64,000 nt of DNA from Panacagrimonas sp963975245 (GCA_963975245.1 CAXBFJ010000006.1:124001-188000), one strand, 5' to 3'; counted from the first letter of the stretch, positions 50,808 through 59,206 are shown. Numbers and translations are program-made. Notes: a model not told the origin generated them from the sequence alone.

Positions 50808-52397
50808 ATGGAAAATCTGCTGATCGGCAAGGGCGAGACCCCGCAAGTCATCCTTCCAAAATATGCCAATCGGCATGGCCTGATCGCTGGCGCCACTGGT
50901 ACTGGCAAGACCATCACCCTGCAGATTCTGGCCGAAGGTTTTTCCGATCTGGGCGTGCCGGTCTTCGCTGCAGACATCAAGGGTGATCTGTCTGGCATTG
51001 CGGCGGCAGGGGAGGCCAAGCCCAAACTGGCCGAGCGCGCTGAAGCCGTTGGGCTGAGTGGCTACGCGCCGCAGGCCTATCCCACCGTGTTCTGGGATGT
51101 GTTCGGAGAGCAGGGCCACCCGGTGCGCGGTACGGTTTCGGACATGGGGCCTGACATGTTGTCCCGCCTGCTCGAATTGTCAGATGTGCAGGAATCGGTG
51201 CTGATGCTGCTGTTCAAATACTGCGACGATCAGGGGCTGCTGTTGCTCGATCTCAAGGACCTGCGCGCCGCACTGACCCATCTTGCAGAGAATGCCAAGG
51301 AACTGGGCGCTGAATACGGCCTGATCAGTTCCTCGTCCGTTGGCGCCATCCAGCGCAGCGTCGTCGCACTGGAGCAGGGCGGCGGTGCCATTTTCTTTGG
51401 CGAACCGGCGCTGGAGCTGTCGGACCTGATGCGGACCGATATGTCCGGTCGCGGCATCATTAATGTGCTGGCGGCGGACAAGCTGTTCCAGAAGCCGCGG
51501 CTGTATTCGACCTTCCTGCTGTGGTTGCTGGCCGAGCTGTTCGAGGAGCTGCCGGAAGCTGGCGATCAGGACAAACCCAAGCTGGTGTTCTTTTTTGATG
51601 AGGCGCATCTGCTGTTCAAGGATGCTCCGCGCGCGCTGCTGGACAAGATCGAGCAGGTGGTTCGGCTGATTCGTTCCAAGGGCGTGGGCATCTACTTTGT
51701 GACGCAGAATCCGCTGGATCTGCCGGACACGGTGCTCGGGCAGCTGGGCAATCGCGTCCAGCATGCGCTGCGCGCGTTCACGCCGCGTGATCAGAAAGCG
51801 GTGCGTGCCGCCGCGGAGACCTTCCGGCCGAATCCGAAACTCGATGTGGAAGAAGTGATAACCACGCTGGGCGTGGGAGAGGCGTTGGTGTCCACGCTGG
51901 AAAAGGGCGGCATTCCCGGCATCGTCGACAAGACGTTGGTCAGGCCGCCGCGTTCGCGCATGGGGCCCATCACCGCCGAAGAGCGCAAGACAGTGATGAG
52001 CCGCAGCCCGGTTCAGGGGCGGTATGAAAATCTGATTGATCGGGAGTCGGCCTACGAAAAGCTGACCGTCCGCGCCGAGAAGGCCACCGAGGAAGCGCAG
52101 GCAGAAAAGCTTCGCGAAGAAAAGGAGAAGGCCGACAAGGCGGCGGCCAAGTTGGCCGAGGACGAAGCCAAGGCGCGTGCCAAGAGGGAAGCCGAGTGGA
52201 AGCGCCAGGTCAAGAAGGATCTGGAAGAGCAGGCGCGCAAGCAAAGAAAAGCTTCTGGCAGCAGTCGATCACGTCGAGGGGACACGCTGGCCGAAGCGGC
52301 GATGAAAACCGCGACACGAAGTGTGGCCAGCACCATCGGGCGCAAGATCGGGCAGTCGCTGCTCCGCGGAATCCTGGGTTCGCTGACCAAGCGTTGA
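50808..52397 (+). CDS. HerA/DUF853-type ATPase (YjgR-like)
   Basis: A 529-residue cytoplasmic P-loop ATPase of the DUF853 helicase-HerA-like family, as in E. coli YjgR. Walker A is AGATGTGKTIT near residue 30 and Walker B LVFFFDEAHLLF near 265. YFVTQNPLDLPDTVL corresponds to the sensor region. The last 120 residues are charged and coiled (KATEEAQAEKLREEKEKADK and following), ending in a basic/hydrophobic tail. The function is unknown; HerA relatives pump or process DNA. It is 74 bp downstream of radA on the same strand. Confidence 0.9.
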   Translation: MENLLIGKGETPQVILPKYANRHGLIAGATGTGKTITLQILAEGFSDLGVPVFAADIKGDLSGIAAAGEAKPKLAERAEAVGLSGYAPQAYPTVFWDVFGEQGHPVRGTVSDMGPDMLSRLLELSDVQESVLMLLFKYCDDQGLLLLDLKDLRAALTHLAENAKELGAEYGLISSSSVGAIQRSVVALEQGGGAIFFGEPALELSDLMRTDMSGRGIINVLAADKLFQKPRLYSTFLLWLLAELFEELPEAGDQDKPKLVFFFDEAHLLFKDAPRALLDKIEQVVRLIRSKGVGIYFVTQNPLDLPDTVLGQLGNRVQHALRAFTPRDQKAVRAAAETFRPNPKLDVEEVITTLGVGEALVSTLEKGGIPGIVDKTLVRPPRSRMGPITAEERKTVMSRSPVQGRYENLIDRESAYEKLTVRAEKATEEAQAEKLREEKEKADKAAAKLAEDEAKARAKREAEWKRQVKKDLEEQARKQRKASGSSRSRRGDTLAEAAMKTATRSVASTIGRKIGQSLLRGILGSLTKR

Positions 52398-52549
52398 TCG
52401 CCGTCCGAGGTCCTGACAAAGATGCAGAGCCTGGCGATCTGAGCAGCGGCTGGACAGCCTGTATTGAGAGATTGTTGCCAATCATTGACTGACCGCTTAC
52501 CGTCATTTGAGTGGCCGTAAGCTTGGCTGTAATGGACAAGGAGAATGCT

Positions 52550-54103
52550 TTGAGAGACATGCGCGCTGTGGGTGCCGTGATGTTGGCGTTGGTGATGAGT
52601 GGATCACTTCAGGCGGCGAGTCTTCCGGTGGTGCTTGACCATCAGGGCGGCGATATCCGGCAACTGCGTGGTGATGACATTCTGGTCATTGAAAATCAGG
52701 AAGCCATCGCGGCCGGCGCAACCGTGTTCACCGGCAAAGAGGGTCGCGCAGAATTCTCCGTCAACGGTGCGCCCAGTCTGAGCCTGGGTGGAAGCTCGGC
52801 AATTCTGTTTCACAGCGCTCCAGACGACATCCTGCAGGCCGCGTTGACCAGTGGTTCACTGGAGGTCGATGCGCGTTCCAAGAGCGGCCAGTCTGCGCGG
52901 GATATTCGGCTGCGGGTGGGCACATTGCGGGTGCGCGTCGTCAATGCACGCGTCTGGGTCGAGAAAACGCCCGAGACTGCACAGGTCTGTCTGCTGTCCG
53001 GCAAGGTGGAACTGCGTGCAGGTGAGCGTCCGCTGATGATGGATACGCTCAATCAATGTGTGCGCCAGACCGGACAGGTGCGGCAGTGGACCATGGTCCC
53101 CCAGCAGGTGCTCACGGAAAGAATTGCGCTGACGCGCGTGCCTCGTACGGTCGGAAGTGGCGGGGCTGAGGTAGCAGCTGCAAAACCGGAGGAGGCCGAG
53201 GTCCAGTCCGCGCCAGTCGAGGTTGAGGCTGAAGTTCCGGCGCCTCAGGCAGTGCCCGCTGCGCCCGAGGTTGTGCAGCGCGCAGAGTCGCTCGAAGCTG
53301 AAGTTGCCGAGCCGGTTTTGGAAGCTGTTGTTGAGCCTGAGCCACGAGCAGAGCCTGAGTCGCCATCGCTCGAAATTGCGGTTGCCGAAACGGTTGCCGA
53401 GGACGAGGCGGTAGCGCCAGAAGCAATGCCGGTACCGGTCGCAGCTGCGCCGGAGCCGGTAGAGCCAACCCTTGTCGTGGAAGAGGTGCCGAGCACCAAG
53501 CCGGTGGGTACGGCGATGGTTTTTGAAACACCGTCAGAAGAAGCCCTGACTCAGATTCTGACAGTGCCATCGGTCAAGAGCCTCGCCGTTCGCGTTGGCG
53601 CAGATCTGCAGGCGCCCGAGATTGATCCTGTTGAGGTGGTAGTCACTGAGCCGGTTTCAGAGTCGGAAACAGTCGAGCCGGAGGAGGCGCCGGAGCCTGA
53701 AACGGTTAGCGCCTCGGCAGAATTAGAGGCGGATTCGGCTATTCAGGAGGATGTTGAAGTCGAATCCTCGGTAGAAGTACTCAGTGAGGAGGCGCAGATC
53801 GCGTCGGAATCGGTGGATGCTTCCGATGAGCAGGGCGCATCGGAAACCGCCACGGCGCCCGACGAACCCAAGCGATGGAGCATCGTACTTGCTTCACACG
53901 ACGATCTTGAAAGCGCAGTTGTGGAGGAGGAGCGCCTCAGAGCCAAGGGGCTGGATGTGCAGGCGCGCGAATATCGGGTAGGGGAGCGTCACGGATATCG
54001 CATCGGCATTGGTCGATACGAGACGCAGGCACAGGCGCAGGAAGCCCTGGCGGAACTGCAATCACTGCGACCCACGATCGAAGGCTGGCTGGCGCGTTAC
54101 TGA
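52550..54103 (+). CDS. FecR-domain and SPOR-domain envelope protein with long acidic linker
   Basis: A protein of about 517 residues. There is a signal peptide (MRAVGAVMLALVMSGSLQA), then a FecR-like beta domain (about 35-155: GATVFTGKEGRAEFSVNG, LRVGTLRVRVVNARVWVE, VCLLSGKVELRAG). A linker of roughly 230 residues made largely of Glu, Val, Pro, Ala and Ser with a near-repetitive texture follows, then a C-terminal SPOR domain (about 440-517, RWSIVLASHDDLESAVVEEE through GYRIGIGRYET). SPOR domains bind denuded peptidoglycan at division septa. Exported, it cannot be a classical FecR anti-sigma regulator. The start is TTG at 52550, 6 bp after AAGGAG; ATG 52559 is an alternative. Confidence 0.85.
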   Translation: MRDMRAVGAVMLALVMSGSLQAASLPVVLDHQGGDIRQLRGDDILVIENQEAIAAGATVFTGKEGRAEFSVNGAPSLSLGGSSAILFHSAPDDILQAALTSGSLEVDARSKSGQSARDIRLRVGTLRVRVVNARVWVEKTPETAQVCLLSGKVELRAGERPLMMDTLNQCVRQTGQVRQWTMVPQQVLTERIALTRVPRTVGSGGAEVAAAKPEEAEVQSAPVEVEAEVPAPQAVPAAPEVVQRAESLEAEVAEPVLEAVVEPEPRAEPESPSLEIAVAETVAEDEAVAPEAMPVPVAAAPEPVEPTLVVEEVPSTKPVGTAMVFETPSEEALTQILTVPSVKSLAVRVGADLQAPEIDPVEVVVTEPVSESETVEPEEAPEPETVSASAELEADSAIQEDVEVESSVEVLSEEAQIASESVDASDEQGASETATAPDEPKRWSIVLASHDDLESAVVEEERLRAKGLDVQAREYRVGERHGYRIGIGRYETQAQAQEALAELQSLRPTIEGWLARY

Positions 54104-54143
54104 ACCGGCCAGCACGGCCCGGCTGATCACGCCGGAGGCTTTT

Positions 54144-54821
54144 TCAGGCCTCCAACTGGGCCGGCGAGCCGCGCAGGCTCATGATGGTCCAGCCGTTTCG
54201 TTCGGCTTCAGCACGCAGGCGCTCATCCGGATCGACGGCAATGGCCTCGTCGGCTTTCAGGAGCAGGGGCAAATCGTTGTGTGAGTCGCTATAGAAGCGC
54301 GTCCGCACAGTCTGCAGCTTCATCTCTTCGAGCCACAATTCGAGCCGCCTGACTTTCCCGGCCTGAAAATTGGGAATGCCAGTGAGTTGGCCGGTGTAGT
54401 GGCCATTGCGCATTTCAGGTTCCGTCGCAATCAGATGCTCAATGCCCAGGAGCTCGGCAATGGGCTCGGTAATGAAACGATTGGTTGCGGTCATGATCAA
54501 CAGCACGTCGCCCTGACAGCGATGCTTCTCCAACAGGGCAGGGGCCAGCGGCGCGACGATGGGCGCAATTTTCTCCTCGACGAACTGTGCGCGCCATTGG
54601 AGCAGGTCGGACATCGCATTGGCCGCCAGGGGTGCCATGGAAAATCGCGCGAAGGCCTCGATGTCTAATGTGCCGTCGCGGTACTGATCGTAGAAGATCT
54701 GGTTCTGGCGCTCGTAAGCTGCTTCGTCCACGCGGCCGTTCTCTACGAGGAAGCGCCCCCAGAGATAGTCACTGTCCCCGGCGAGCAGGGTGTTGTCGAG
54801 ATCGAAAATGGCCAGTTCCAT
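54144..54821 (-). CDS. HAD-IB family phosphatase (SerB-like, PA0335 type)
   Basis: A 225-residue haloacid dehalogenase superfamily phosphatase. Motif I is IFDLDNTLLAGDSDY with both aspartates, motif II MTATNRF, motif III the Lys in AGKVRRLELW, and motif IV YSDSHNDLPLL. The subgroup resembles phosphoserine phosphatase but lacks its regulatory domain. It is divergent from rppH, as is PA0335 in Pseudomonas, which has been reported (from memory) to act as a histidinol-phosphate phosphatase. The same activity is possible here but unproven. I chose the ATG at 54821; longer frames run into rppH. Confidence 0.88.
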   Translation of the reverse strand: MELAIFDLDNTLLAGDSDYLWGRFLVENGRVDEAAYERQNQIFYDQYRDGTLDIEAFARFSMAPLAANAMSDLLQWRAQFVEEKIAPIVAPLAPALLEKHRCQGDVLLIMTATNRFITEPIAELLGIEHLIATEPEMRNGHYTGQLTGIPNFQAGKVRRLELWLEEMKLQTVRTRFYSDSHNDLPLLLKADEAIAVDPDERLRAEAERNGWTIMSLRGSPAQLEA

Positions 54822-54896
54822 GCGGCGCGCAGTTTCCTTTTTCTGACGCAATCTATCTACCCCCTGATGCCAGCGCTTTGATCCCGGCGTCAGCCT

Positions 54897-55427
54897 ATGC
54901 ACAATCAGGGTGAATTTTTTCTTCGGACCTTGACGCGTCTTGTGATTGACAAGGACGGCTATCGACCCAACGTCGGCATCATCGTGGCCAATGCCGCGGG
55001 CGAGGTGCTGTGGGCCAAGCGCGTGCGTCAGGAGGCATGGCAGTTCGCTCAGGGTGGCATTCAGCGTGGCGAATCTCCTGAGCAAGCCATGATCCGCGAG
55101 CTCAAGGAAGAACTGGGCTTGTCGATGTCAGATGTGGAAATCATTGGCTGCACCGCTGATTGGCTCAGCTACCGCCTGCCGCGCCAGTACCTGCGCCGCC
55201 GAAAGCACGGCAGGGTTTGTATCGGCCAGCGTCAGAAATGGTTTGCCTTGCGTCTGATCGGGCCGGAGAGTCATGTCAGGCTGGATACCTGTGAACAGCC
55301 GGAGTTCGATGGCTGGCGCTGGGTGGACTGGTGGCACCCGCTCAATGAGGTCGTCGATTTCAAGCGGGAAGTCTATGAATCTGCGCTGCGTGAACTGGCG
55401 CCCATGGTCGGAGTGAGTCCTCAGTAG
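54897..55427 (+). CDS. rppH: RNA pyrophosphohydrolase
   Basis: A 176-residue Nudix hydrolase that removes pyrophosphate from mRNA 5' ends to start RNase E-dependent decay. The Nudix box GGIQRGESPEQAMIRELKEE followed by LGL is complete. The N-terminal YRPNVGIIVANAAGEVLWAKR and the WRWVDWWHPLNEVVDFKREVY near the C-terminus match the RppH subfamily. The start at ATG 54897 gives a slightly longer N-terminus (MHNQGEFFLRTLTRL) than E. coli RppH; a GTG at VIDKDGYRPN is an alternative. Confidence 0.95.
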   Translation: MHNQGEFFLRTLTRLVIDKDGYRPNVGIIVANAAGEVLWAKRVRQEAWQFAQGGIQRGESPEQAMIRELKEELGLSMSDVEIIGCTADWLSYRLPRQYLRRRKHGRVCIGQRQKWFALRLIGPESHVRLDTCEQPEFDGWRWVDWWHPLNEVVDFKREVYESALRELAPMVGVSPQ

Positions 55428-55466
55428 GGAGATATTGCGGATTCGTCGGCAATGCTCTGAACATTG

Positions 55467-55485
55467 TTGACAATCATTCTCATTA
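55467..55485. promoter_or_regulatory. candidate Fur box upstream of bfd
   Basis: TTGACAATCATTCTCATTA, 16 bp before the bfd ATG; its complement, TAATGAGAATGATTGTCAA, matches the Fur consensus core (AATGAGAATGATTATC type) with few mismatches. TTGACA could also serve as a -35. This fits iron repression of bfd. Confidence 0.7.
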
Positions 55486-55501
55486 CGCTTACGGTTCGGC
55501 C

Positions 55502-55723
55502 ATGATCGTTTGCGTGTGCAAGGCTGTTTCCGACAAGACCGTTCGCCGAATGGTGCAGGCGGGCGCGTCCAGCGTTCGGGAAGTCAGCCGCGAGACCGGT
55601 CTGGGCACCTGCTGCGGCGTCTGTGTCCCGCACGCCCGCCAGATTCTGGCCGAATCTCTCAGTGCCCAGCCCATGAAGCTGGCAGATCTGCTTCCCGGGT
55701 CCATCGCGCCTGCCGGAATCTGA
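55502..55723 (+). CDS. bfd: bacterioferritin-associated ferredoxin
   Basis: A 73-residue [2Fe-2S] protein. The four cluster ligands are in MIVCVCKAVSD and GTCCGVCVPHA (C-x-C and C-x2-C spacing of Bfd). Bfd delivers electrons to bacterioferritin to mobilise stored iron under iron limitation. A Fur-box-like sequence lies directly upstream, as expected for this gene. bfr follows 132 bp downstream on the same strand with its own promoter candidate. The C-terminal 15 residues are slightly longer than usual. Confidence 0.93.
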   Translation: MIVCVCKAVSDKTVRRMVQAGASSVREVSRETGLGTCCGVCVPHARQILAESLSAQPMKLADLLPGSIAPAGI

Positions 55724-55800
55724 TCCGATTCGGCGATTTGGACGCGTTTGAGAATCAGACGCAAAATCAATAAAAACACTATATCCATCATGTAGTTAGC

Positions 55801-55829
55801 TGGACTCTGCAGTCGCGGGTGACTACACT
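55801..55829 (+). promoter_or_regulatory. candidate bfr promoter
   Basis: TGGACT at 55801-55806 and TACACT at 55824-55829 with a 17-bp spacer form a reasonable sigma-70 promoter 27 bp before the bfr ATG. Separate transcription of bfr would allow iron induction while bfd is iron-repressed. Confidence 0.5.
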
Positions 55830-55855
55830 GGCGGCTCTTCAAACGGAGCACTGCC

Positions 55856-56338
55856 ATGCGCGGCGACGCCAAGGTCATCGAGTACCTCAATCTCGCACTC
55901 AAGAACGAACTGACGTCGATCAATCAGTATTTTCTGCACGCCAGAATGCTGGATAACTGGGGGCTCAGGGCCCTGGGCAAGCATGAATATGCAGAGTCCA
56001 TCGACGAAATGAAGCATGCCGACAAGCTGATCGAGCGCATTCTCTTTCTGGAAGGCCTGCCCAATCTCCAGGACCTCGGAAAGCTGTTCATCGGCGAGGA
56101 TGTGAAGGAAGTCCTCGAATGCGATCTCAAGCGCGAGCTCGAGGCGCATCCGATGTACAAGGAAGCCATCGCCCACTGTGAGGTGGTGCGTGACTATGTG
56201 ACGCGCGATCTGCTGGTGGAAATCCAGGAGAGCGAGGAAGAGCACATCGACTGGATCGAAGAGCAGATTGGGCTGATCGACCGGATGGGATTGCAGAATT
56301 ACACCCAGACGGCGACCGGAGATCTCGAAGGCGCCTGA
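55856..56338 (+). CDS. bfr: bacterioferritin
   Basis: A 160-residue haem-containing ferritin forming a 24-mer iron store. The ferroxidase ligands Glu18, Glu51 and His54 and the haem ligand Met52 are visible in LKNELTSINQYFLHAR and SIDEMKHADKLIERILFLEGLPN. A second Glu pair occurs in EESEEEHIDW-like sequence near residue 127 (actual segment ESEEEHIDWIEEQ). Met52 identifies it as a haem-binding Bfr rather than a plain ferritin. GGAG precedes the ATG by 8 bp, and a terminator follows. Confidence 0.97.
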   Translation: MRGDAKVIEYLNLALKNELTSINQYFLHARMLDNWGLRALGKHEYAESIDEMKHADKLIERILFLEGLPNLQDLGKLFIGEDVKEVLECDLKRELEAHPMYKEAIAHCEVVRDYVTRDLLVEIQESEEEHIDWIEEQIGLIDRMGLQNYTQTATGDLEGA

Positions 56339-56354
56339 TCGGCACGAACCCAAT

Positions 56355-56384
56355 AAAAAGCCCCGCAATGCGGGGCTTTTTTTT
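56355..56384. terminator. bidirectional terminator between bfr and hemJ
   Basis: AAAAAGCCCCGC (56355-56366), loop AAT, GCGGGGCTTTTT (56370-56381) continuing as a T8 tract. The flanking A- and T-tracts make it suitable for both converging genes. Confidence 0.93.
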
Positions 56385-56414
56385 GTGCCGATTGAAGTTG
56401 GGATGATGCGGCGG

Positions 56415-56834
56415 TCAGAACGGCTTGACCACGACCAGAATGACGGCGCCGACCAACACCAGCACCGGAACTTCATTCATCCAGCGCCAGAACGTGGCGG
56501 AGCGCTGATTCTGGTCTGCGGCGAACTTGCGCAGATTGGATTTCAGCCAGCCCTGATAGCCGCTGAGCGCGATCACCAGCGCCAGCTTGGCGTGCATCCA
56601 GCCCTGGCTCATGTAGGACGGCAGCAGGGTGAGCAGCCAGACGCCAAAGATCCACGTCAGGATCATGCCGATGCTCATCATCACGTAGAGCCGGCTTTCC
56701 ATGGTCACGAAGCGTTTTCGCTCTTCGGGCGTGCCCGCTTCACAGTGGTAGACAAACAAGCGCGGCAGATAAAACAGGCCGGCAAACCAGGTCACCATGA
56801 AAATGATGTGGAAGGCCTTGATCCAGAGAATCAT
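56415..56834 (-). CDS. hemJ: protoporphyrinogen oxidase HemJ
   Basis: A 139-residue polytopic membrane protein of the HemJ (UPF0093) family with four hydrophobic helices. The N-terminus WIKAFHIIFMVTWFAGLFYLPRLFVYH contains the conserved histidine and Arg positions, and the C-terminal part WMNEVPVLVLVG is also conserved. It oxidises protoporphyrinogen IX to protoporphyrin IX in haem synthesis. I chose the ATG at 56834; the longer frame would overlap argC's upstream region and lacks similarity. It is convergent with bfr, a haem-containing protein. Confidence 0.93.
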   Translation of the reverse strand: MILWIKAFHIIFMVTWFAGLFYLPRLFVYHCEAGTPEERKRFVTMESRLYVMMSIGMILTWIFGVWLLTLLPSYMSQGWMHAKLALVIALSGYQGWLKSNLRKFAADQNQRSATFWRWMNEVPVLVLVGAVILVVVKPF

Positions 56835-56907
56835 GTGGAACGTCGTTGAGGAATGAGGGTCGTTAGAATAGCGGACGTTTGTCCCGAATCGTGGTGGCAG
56901 TACTCTG

Positions 56908-57939
56908 ATGATCAAAGTAGGCATTGTGGGTGGTACCGGCTATACCGGCGCCGAACTCTTGCGTTTGCTGGCATTGCACGGCAGCGTTCATGTGGAAGTC
57001 CTGACCTCGCGTCAGGCCTCCGGGCAGCGAGCGGATGCCATTTTTCCGCACTTGCGCGGCTACTGTGATGCCGTATTTGAATCGCCGGAGATCGAGCGAC
57101 TGGCGCAGTGCGATGCGGTGTTCTTTGCCACCCCGCACGGCACCTGCATGCAGATGGCGCCGCAGCTGATCGACAAGGGCGTGCGCGTCATCGATCTATC
57201 GGCCGACTTCCGCCTCAAGGACCGCGAGGTCTTTCAGCGTTGGTACAAGCAGCCGCACACCGCCTTCGATTTGTTGCAGGAAGCCGTCTACGGCTTGCCG
57301 GAGGCCGATCGGTTCGGCATTGGTGCTGCGCGGCTGGTCGCGTGCCCGGGTTGCTATCCAACATCTGTGCAGCTGGGCCTGATGCCGCTGCTGGAAACCA
57401 GCGCCATCGAAACCAGCGGGATCATTGCGGACTGCAAGTCGGGCATCAGCGGTGCGGGCAGGGAAGCCAAAGTCGGCTCGCTGTTTTGCGAGACTACTGA
57501 CAGCTTCAAACCCTATGGCGTAGCCGGGCATCGACACGGGCCGGAGATCGAGCAACAGCTCTCGGTCTTCGCTGACGAGCCGGTCAAGCTGACATTTGTG
57601 CCGCATCTGGTGCCGATGAGTCGTGGAATTCTTTCGACGATCTACGTCAGGCCCAAAGACCCCAAGGCTGATCATCAGGCCTTGTTCCAGAAGTGGTACC
57701 AGGGCGAGCCGTTCGTCGACATTCTGCCCGCCGGAACCTTGCCGGAGACCCGCTCTGTGCGTGGCGGCAATGTGTGCCGGATCGCGCTCCAGCTTGCGCC
57801 GGACCGGGAAACCCTGATCGTGATGTCGGTAATCGACAATCTGGTCAAGGGCGCTTCAGGCCAGGCGCTGCAGTGCTTCAATCTGATGTTCGGTTTTGCC
57901 GAATCCCAGGGGCTTGATGCACCTGGGCTGGCACCGTGA
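56908..57939 (+). CDS. argC: N-acetyl-gamma-glutamyl-phosphate reductase
   Basis: A 343-residue arginine-biosynthesis enzyme that reduces N-acetylglutamyl phosphate with NADPH. The N-terminal IVGGTGYTGAELLRLL is the nucleotide-binding loop. ACPGCYPTS carries the catalytic Cys149, and HRHGPEIEQQL and VPHLVPMSRGIL are family motifs. The length corresponds to the bacterial type 1 enzyme. argC stands alone here; other arg genes are absent. The next gene starts 25 bp downstream. Confidence 0.97.
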   Translation: MIKVGIVGGTGYTGAELLRLLALHGSVHVEVLTSRQASGQRADAIFPHLRGYCDAVFESPEIERLAQCDAVFFATPHGTCMQMAPQLIDKGVRVIDLSADFRLKDREVFQRWYKQPHTAFDLLQEAVYGLPEADRFGIGAARLVACPGCYPTSVQLGLMPLLETSAIETSGIIADCKSGISGAGREAKVGSLFCETTDSFKPYGVAGHRHGPEIEQQLSVFADEPVKLTFVPHLVPMSRGILSTIYVRPKDPKADHQALFQKWYQGEPFVDILPAGTLPETRSVRGGNVCRIALQLAPDRETLIVMSVIDNLVKGASGQALQCFNLMFGFAESQGLDAPGLAP

Positions 57940-57964
57940 ACGGGATCCGCGAGCAGACGCGCGC

Positions 57965-58726
57965 ATGAAGCATCGCGTCGTTGTCGGCCACGAACGCCGA
58001 TGGCCGCAGAGAGTCTTGGTGGGACTGATTCTGCTGCTGGGCTTGTGTGGCTGGCTGCTCGCCGCAGCCTTGCTCACCAATCGTCCCGCGTCGCTGCTGG
58101 CGCTGATCGACCCTGATGAACAGCGCAATGCGCTGCGAATCGAGAACGCCAAGCTGGCAACTGAGCTCGACCAGGCCAAGCATGATCTGGATACGATCCG
58201 TGGGCACGGTACCTTCGAGAAGCAATCGTGTGAGATCGATACACAGGCCTGTGCTGCGCTGCGCGAATCAGTTTCCGGTCTTCAGGCTGAGTCCGCGCAA
58301 CTGCGCGAGCAGCTGGCTTTCTATCGCAGTGTTGCCGCGCCGGGTCAGGCCCAGATTGGCGTACGTATCGTTCGTCTGAGCCTGAGCGCAAGGCCGGGCG
58401 ATGGCACCTGGGGCTATGAGCTGCTGTTGCTGCAGCCTGCGAGACGGAACGCGGATGTCTCGGGCAGCTATCGCATGCACATTCAGGGAAAGCTCGGAAA
58501 TAAGCCCAAAACCCTTACAATGAGGCCCACAATCGTGCCTTCGCAGGCCAAGCCGGTGTTCTCTTTCCGCACATTTGGAACGCTCGTCGGTGAAATCAAG
58601 CTGCCGGACGGATTCCAGCCGGAGCGAGTCAAGGTGGCCCTCAAGGTAGACGGAATCAAGGGCGCCTCCAGCGAGGTGACGGAATCATTTGACTGGTCCA
58701 TGCTGGTGGCCGCCGCAAAGGAGTAG
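57965..58726 (+). CDS. membrane-anchored coiled-coil protein (DUF6776-like)
   Basis: A 253-residue protein with one transmembrane helix (about 19-40: VLVGLILLLGLCGWLLAAAL). A periplasmic coiled coil follows (about 55-125, NALRIENAKLATELDQAKHD and SVSGLQAESAQLREQLAFYRSV), then a C-terminal beta-rich domain (about 130-250). The arrangement matches the family (DUF6776) that is regularly encoded upstream of a bactofilin in gammaproteobacteria. Two cysteines (SCEIDTQAC) flank the coil break. The start at ATG 57965 avoids overlap with argC. It probably forms a functional pair with the bactofilin (6-bp gap). Confidence 0.8.
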   Translation: MKHRVVVGHERRWPQRVLVGLILLLGLCGWLLAAALLTNRPASLLALIDPDEQRNALRIENAKLATELDQAKHDLDTIRGHGTFEKQSCEIDTQACAALRESVSGLQAESAQLREQLAFYRSVAAPGQAQIGVRIVRLSLSARPGDGTWGYELLLLQPARRNADVSGSYRMHIQGKLGNKPKTLTMRPTIVPSQAKPVFSFRTFGTLVGEIKLPDGFQPERVKVALKVDGIKGASSEVTESFDWSMLVAAAKE

Positions 58727-58732
58727 GAACTG

Positions 58733-59206
58733 ATGTTTGCCAAACCTGAAAAAACTGCCAAGAAGCGCAAAGCCGGCGCCGTGGATACCCTGGTGGGCGG
58801 ACTCACCGAGATCAACGGAGATGTGCTGTTTTCCGGCGGGCTGCACGTGGATGGGCGCATTAAGGGAAAGGTGCTCGCCAGTGAAGGCGATGGTGCGAGC
58901 CTGTCCATCAGTGAAAACGGCGCCATTGAAGGTGACGTCAGCGTCCCCATTATTACGGTGAACGGCACGGTTTCGGGCAATGTCCATTCCAGCGAGCACA
59001 TGACACTGGCTGCGAACGCGCGCGTCACGGGCAATGTCTACTACAACAAGCTGGAAATTCAGCCGGGGGCTGAGGTCAACGGCCAGATGGTCCATGATCC
59101 GCTTGGAGATCACACGCCATCGACCACGCAAAGCGCTTCGGGTCATGCTGCACCGCGAGACGTACGGGACTTGCCCAGAGTCAAACTGGCATCCGCAGCC
59201 GATTAA
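58733..59206 (+). CDS. bactofilin
   Basis: A 157-residue bactofilin (formerly DUF583/polymer-forming cytoskeletal). The right-handed beta-helix core (about 17-125) shows regular turns: GGLTEINGDVLFSGGLHVDG, then ENGAIEGDVSVPIITVNG and AANARVTGNVYYNKLEIQ. The tails on both sides are polar and disordered. Bactofilins polymerise without nucleotide and organise cell-shape or envelope machinery at the inner membrane. It is preceded by the coiled-coil membrane protein, a possible anchor, and followed by erpA. Confidence 0.94.
   Translation: MFAKPEKTAKKRKAGAVDTLVGGLTEINGDVLFSGGLHVDGRIKGKVLASEGDGASLSISENGAIEGDVSVPIITVNGTVSGNVHSSEHMTLAANARVTGNVYYNKLEIQPGAEVNGQMVHDPLGDHTPSTTQSASGHAAPRDVRDLPRVKLASAAD

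Noticed and set aside
51180..52244. Long minus-strand open frame opposite the DUF853 ATPase gene.
   Set aside because: Antisense shadow of a well-supported gene; its His/Arg/Gln-rich composition follows from the codon bias of the plus-strand gene.
54134..54153. Hairpin GGAGGC...GCCTCC with T5 in the loop near the end of the FecR-SPOR and HAD genes.
   Set aside because: The T-run is inside the loop rather than after the stem, and the right arm is within the HAD coding sequence.
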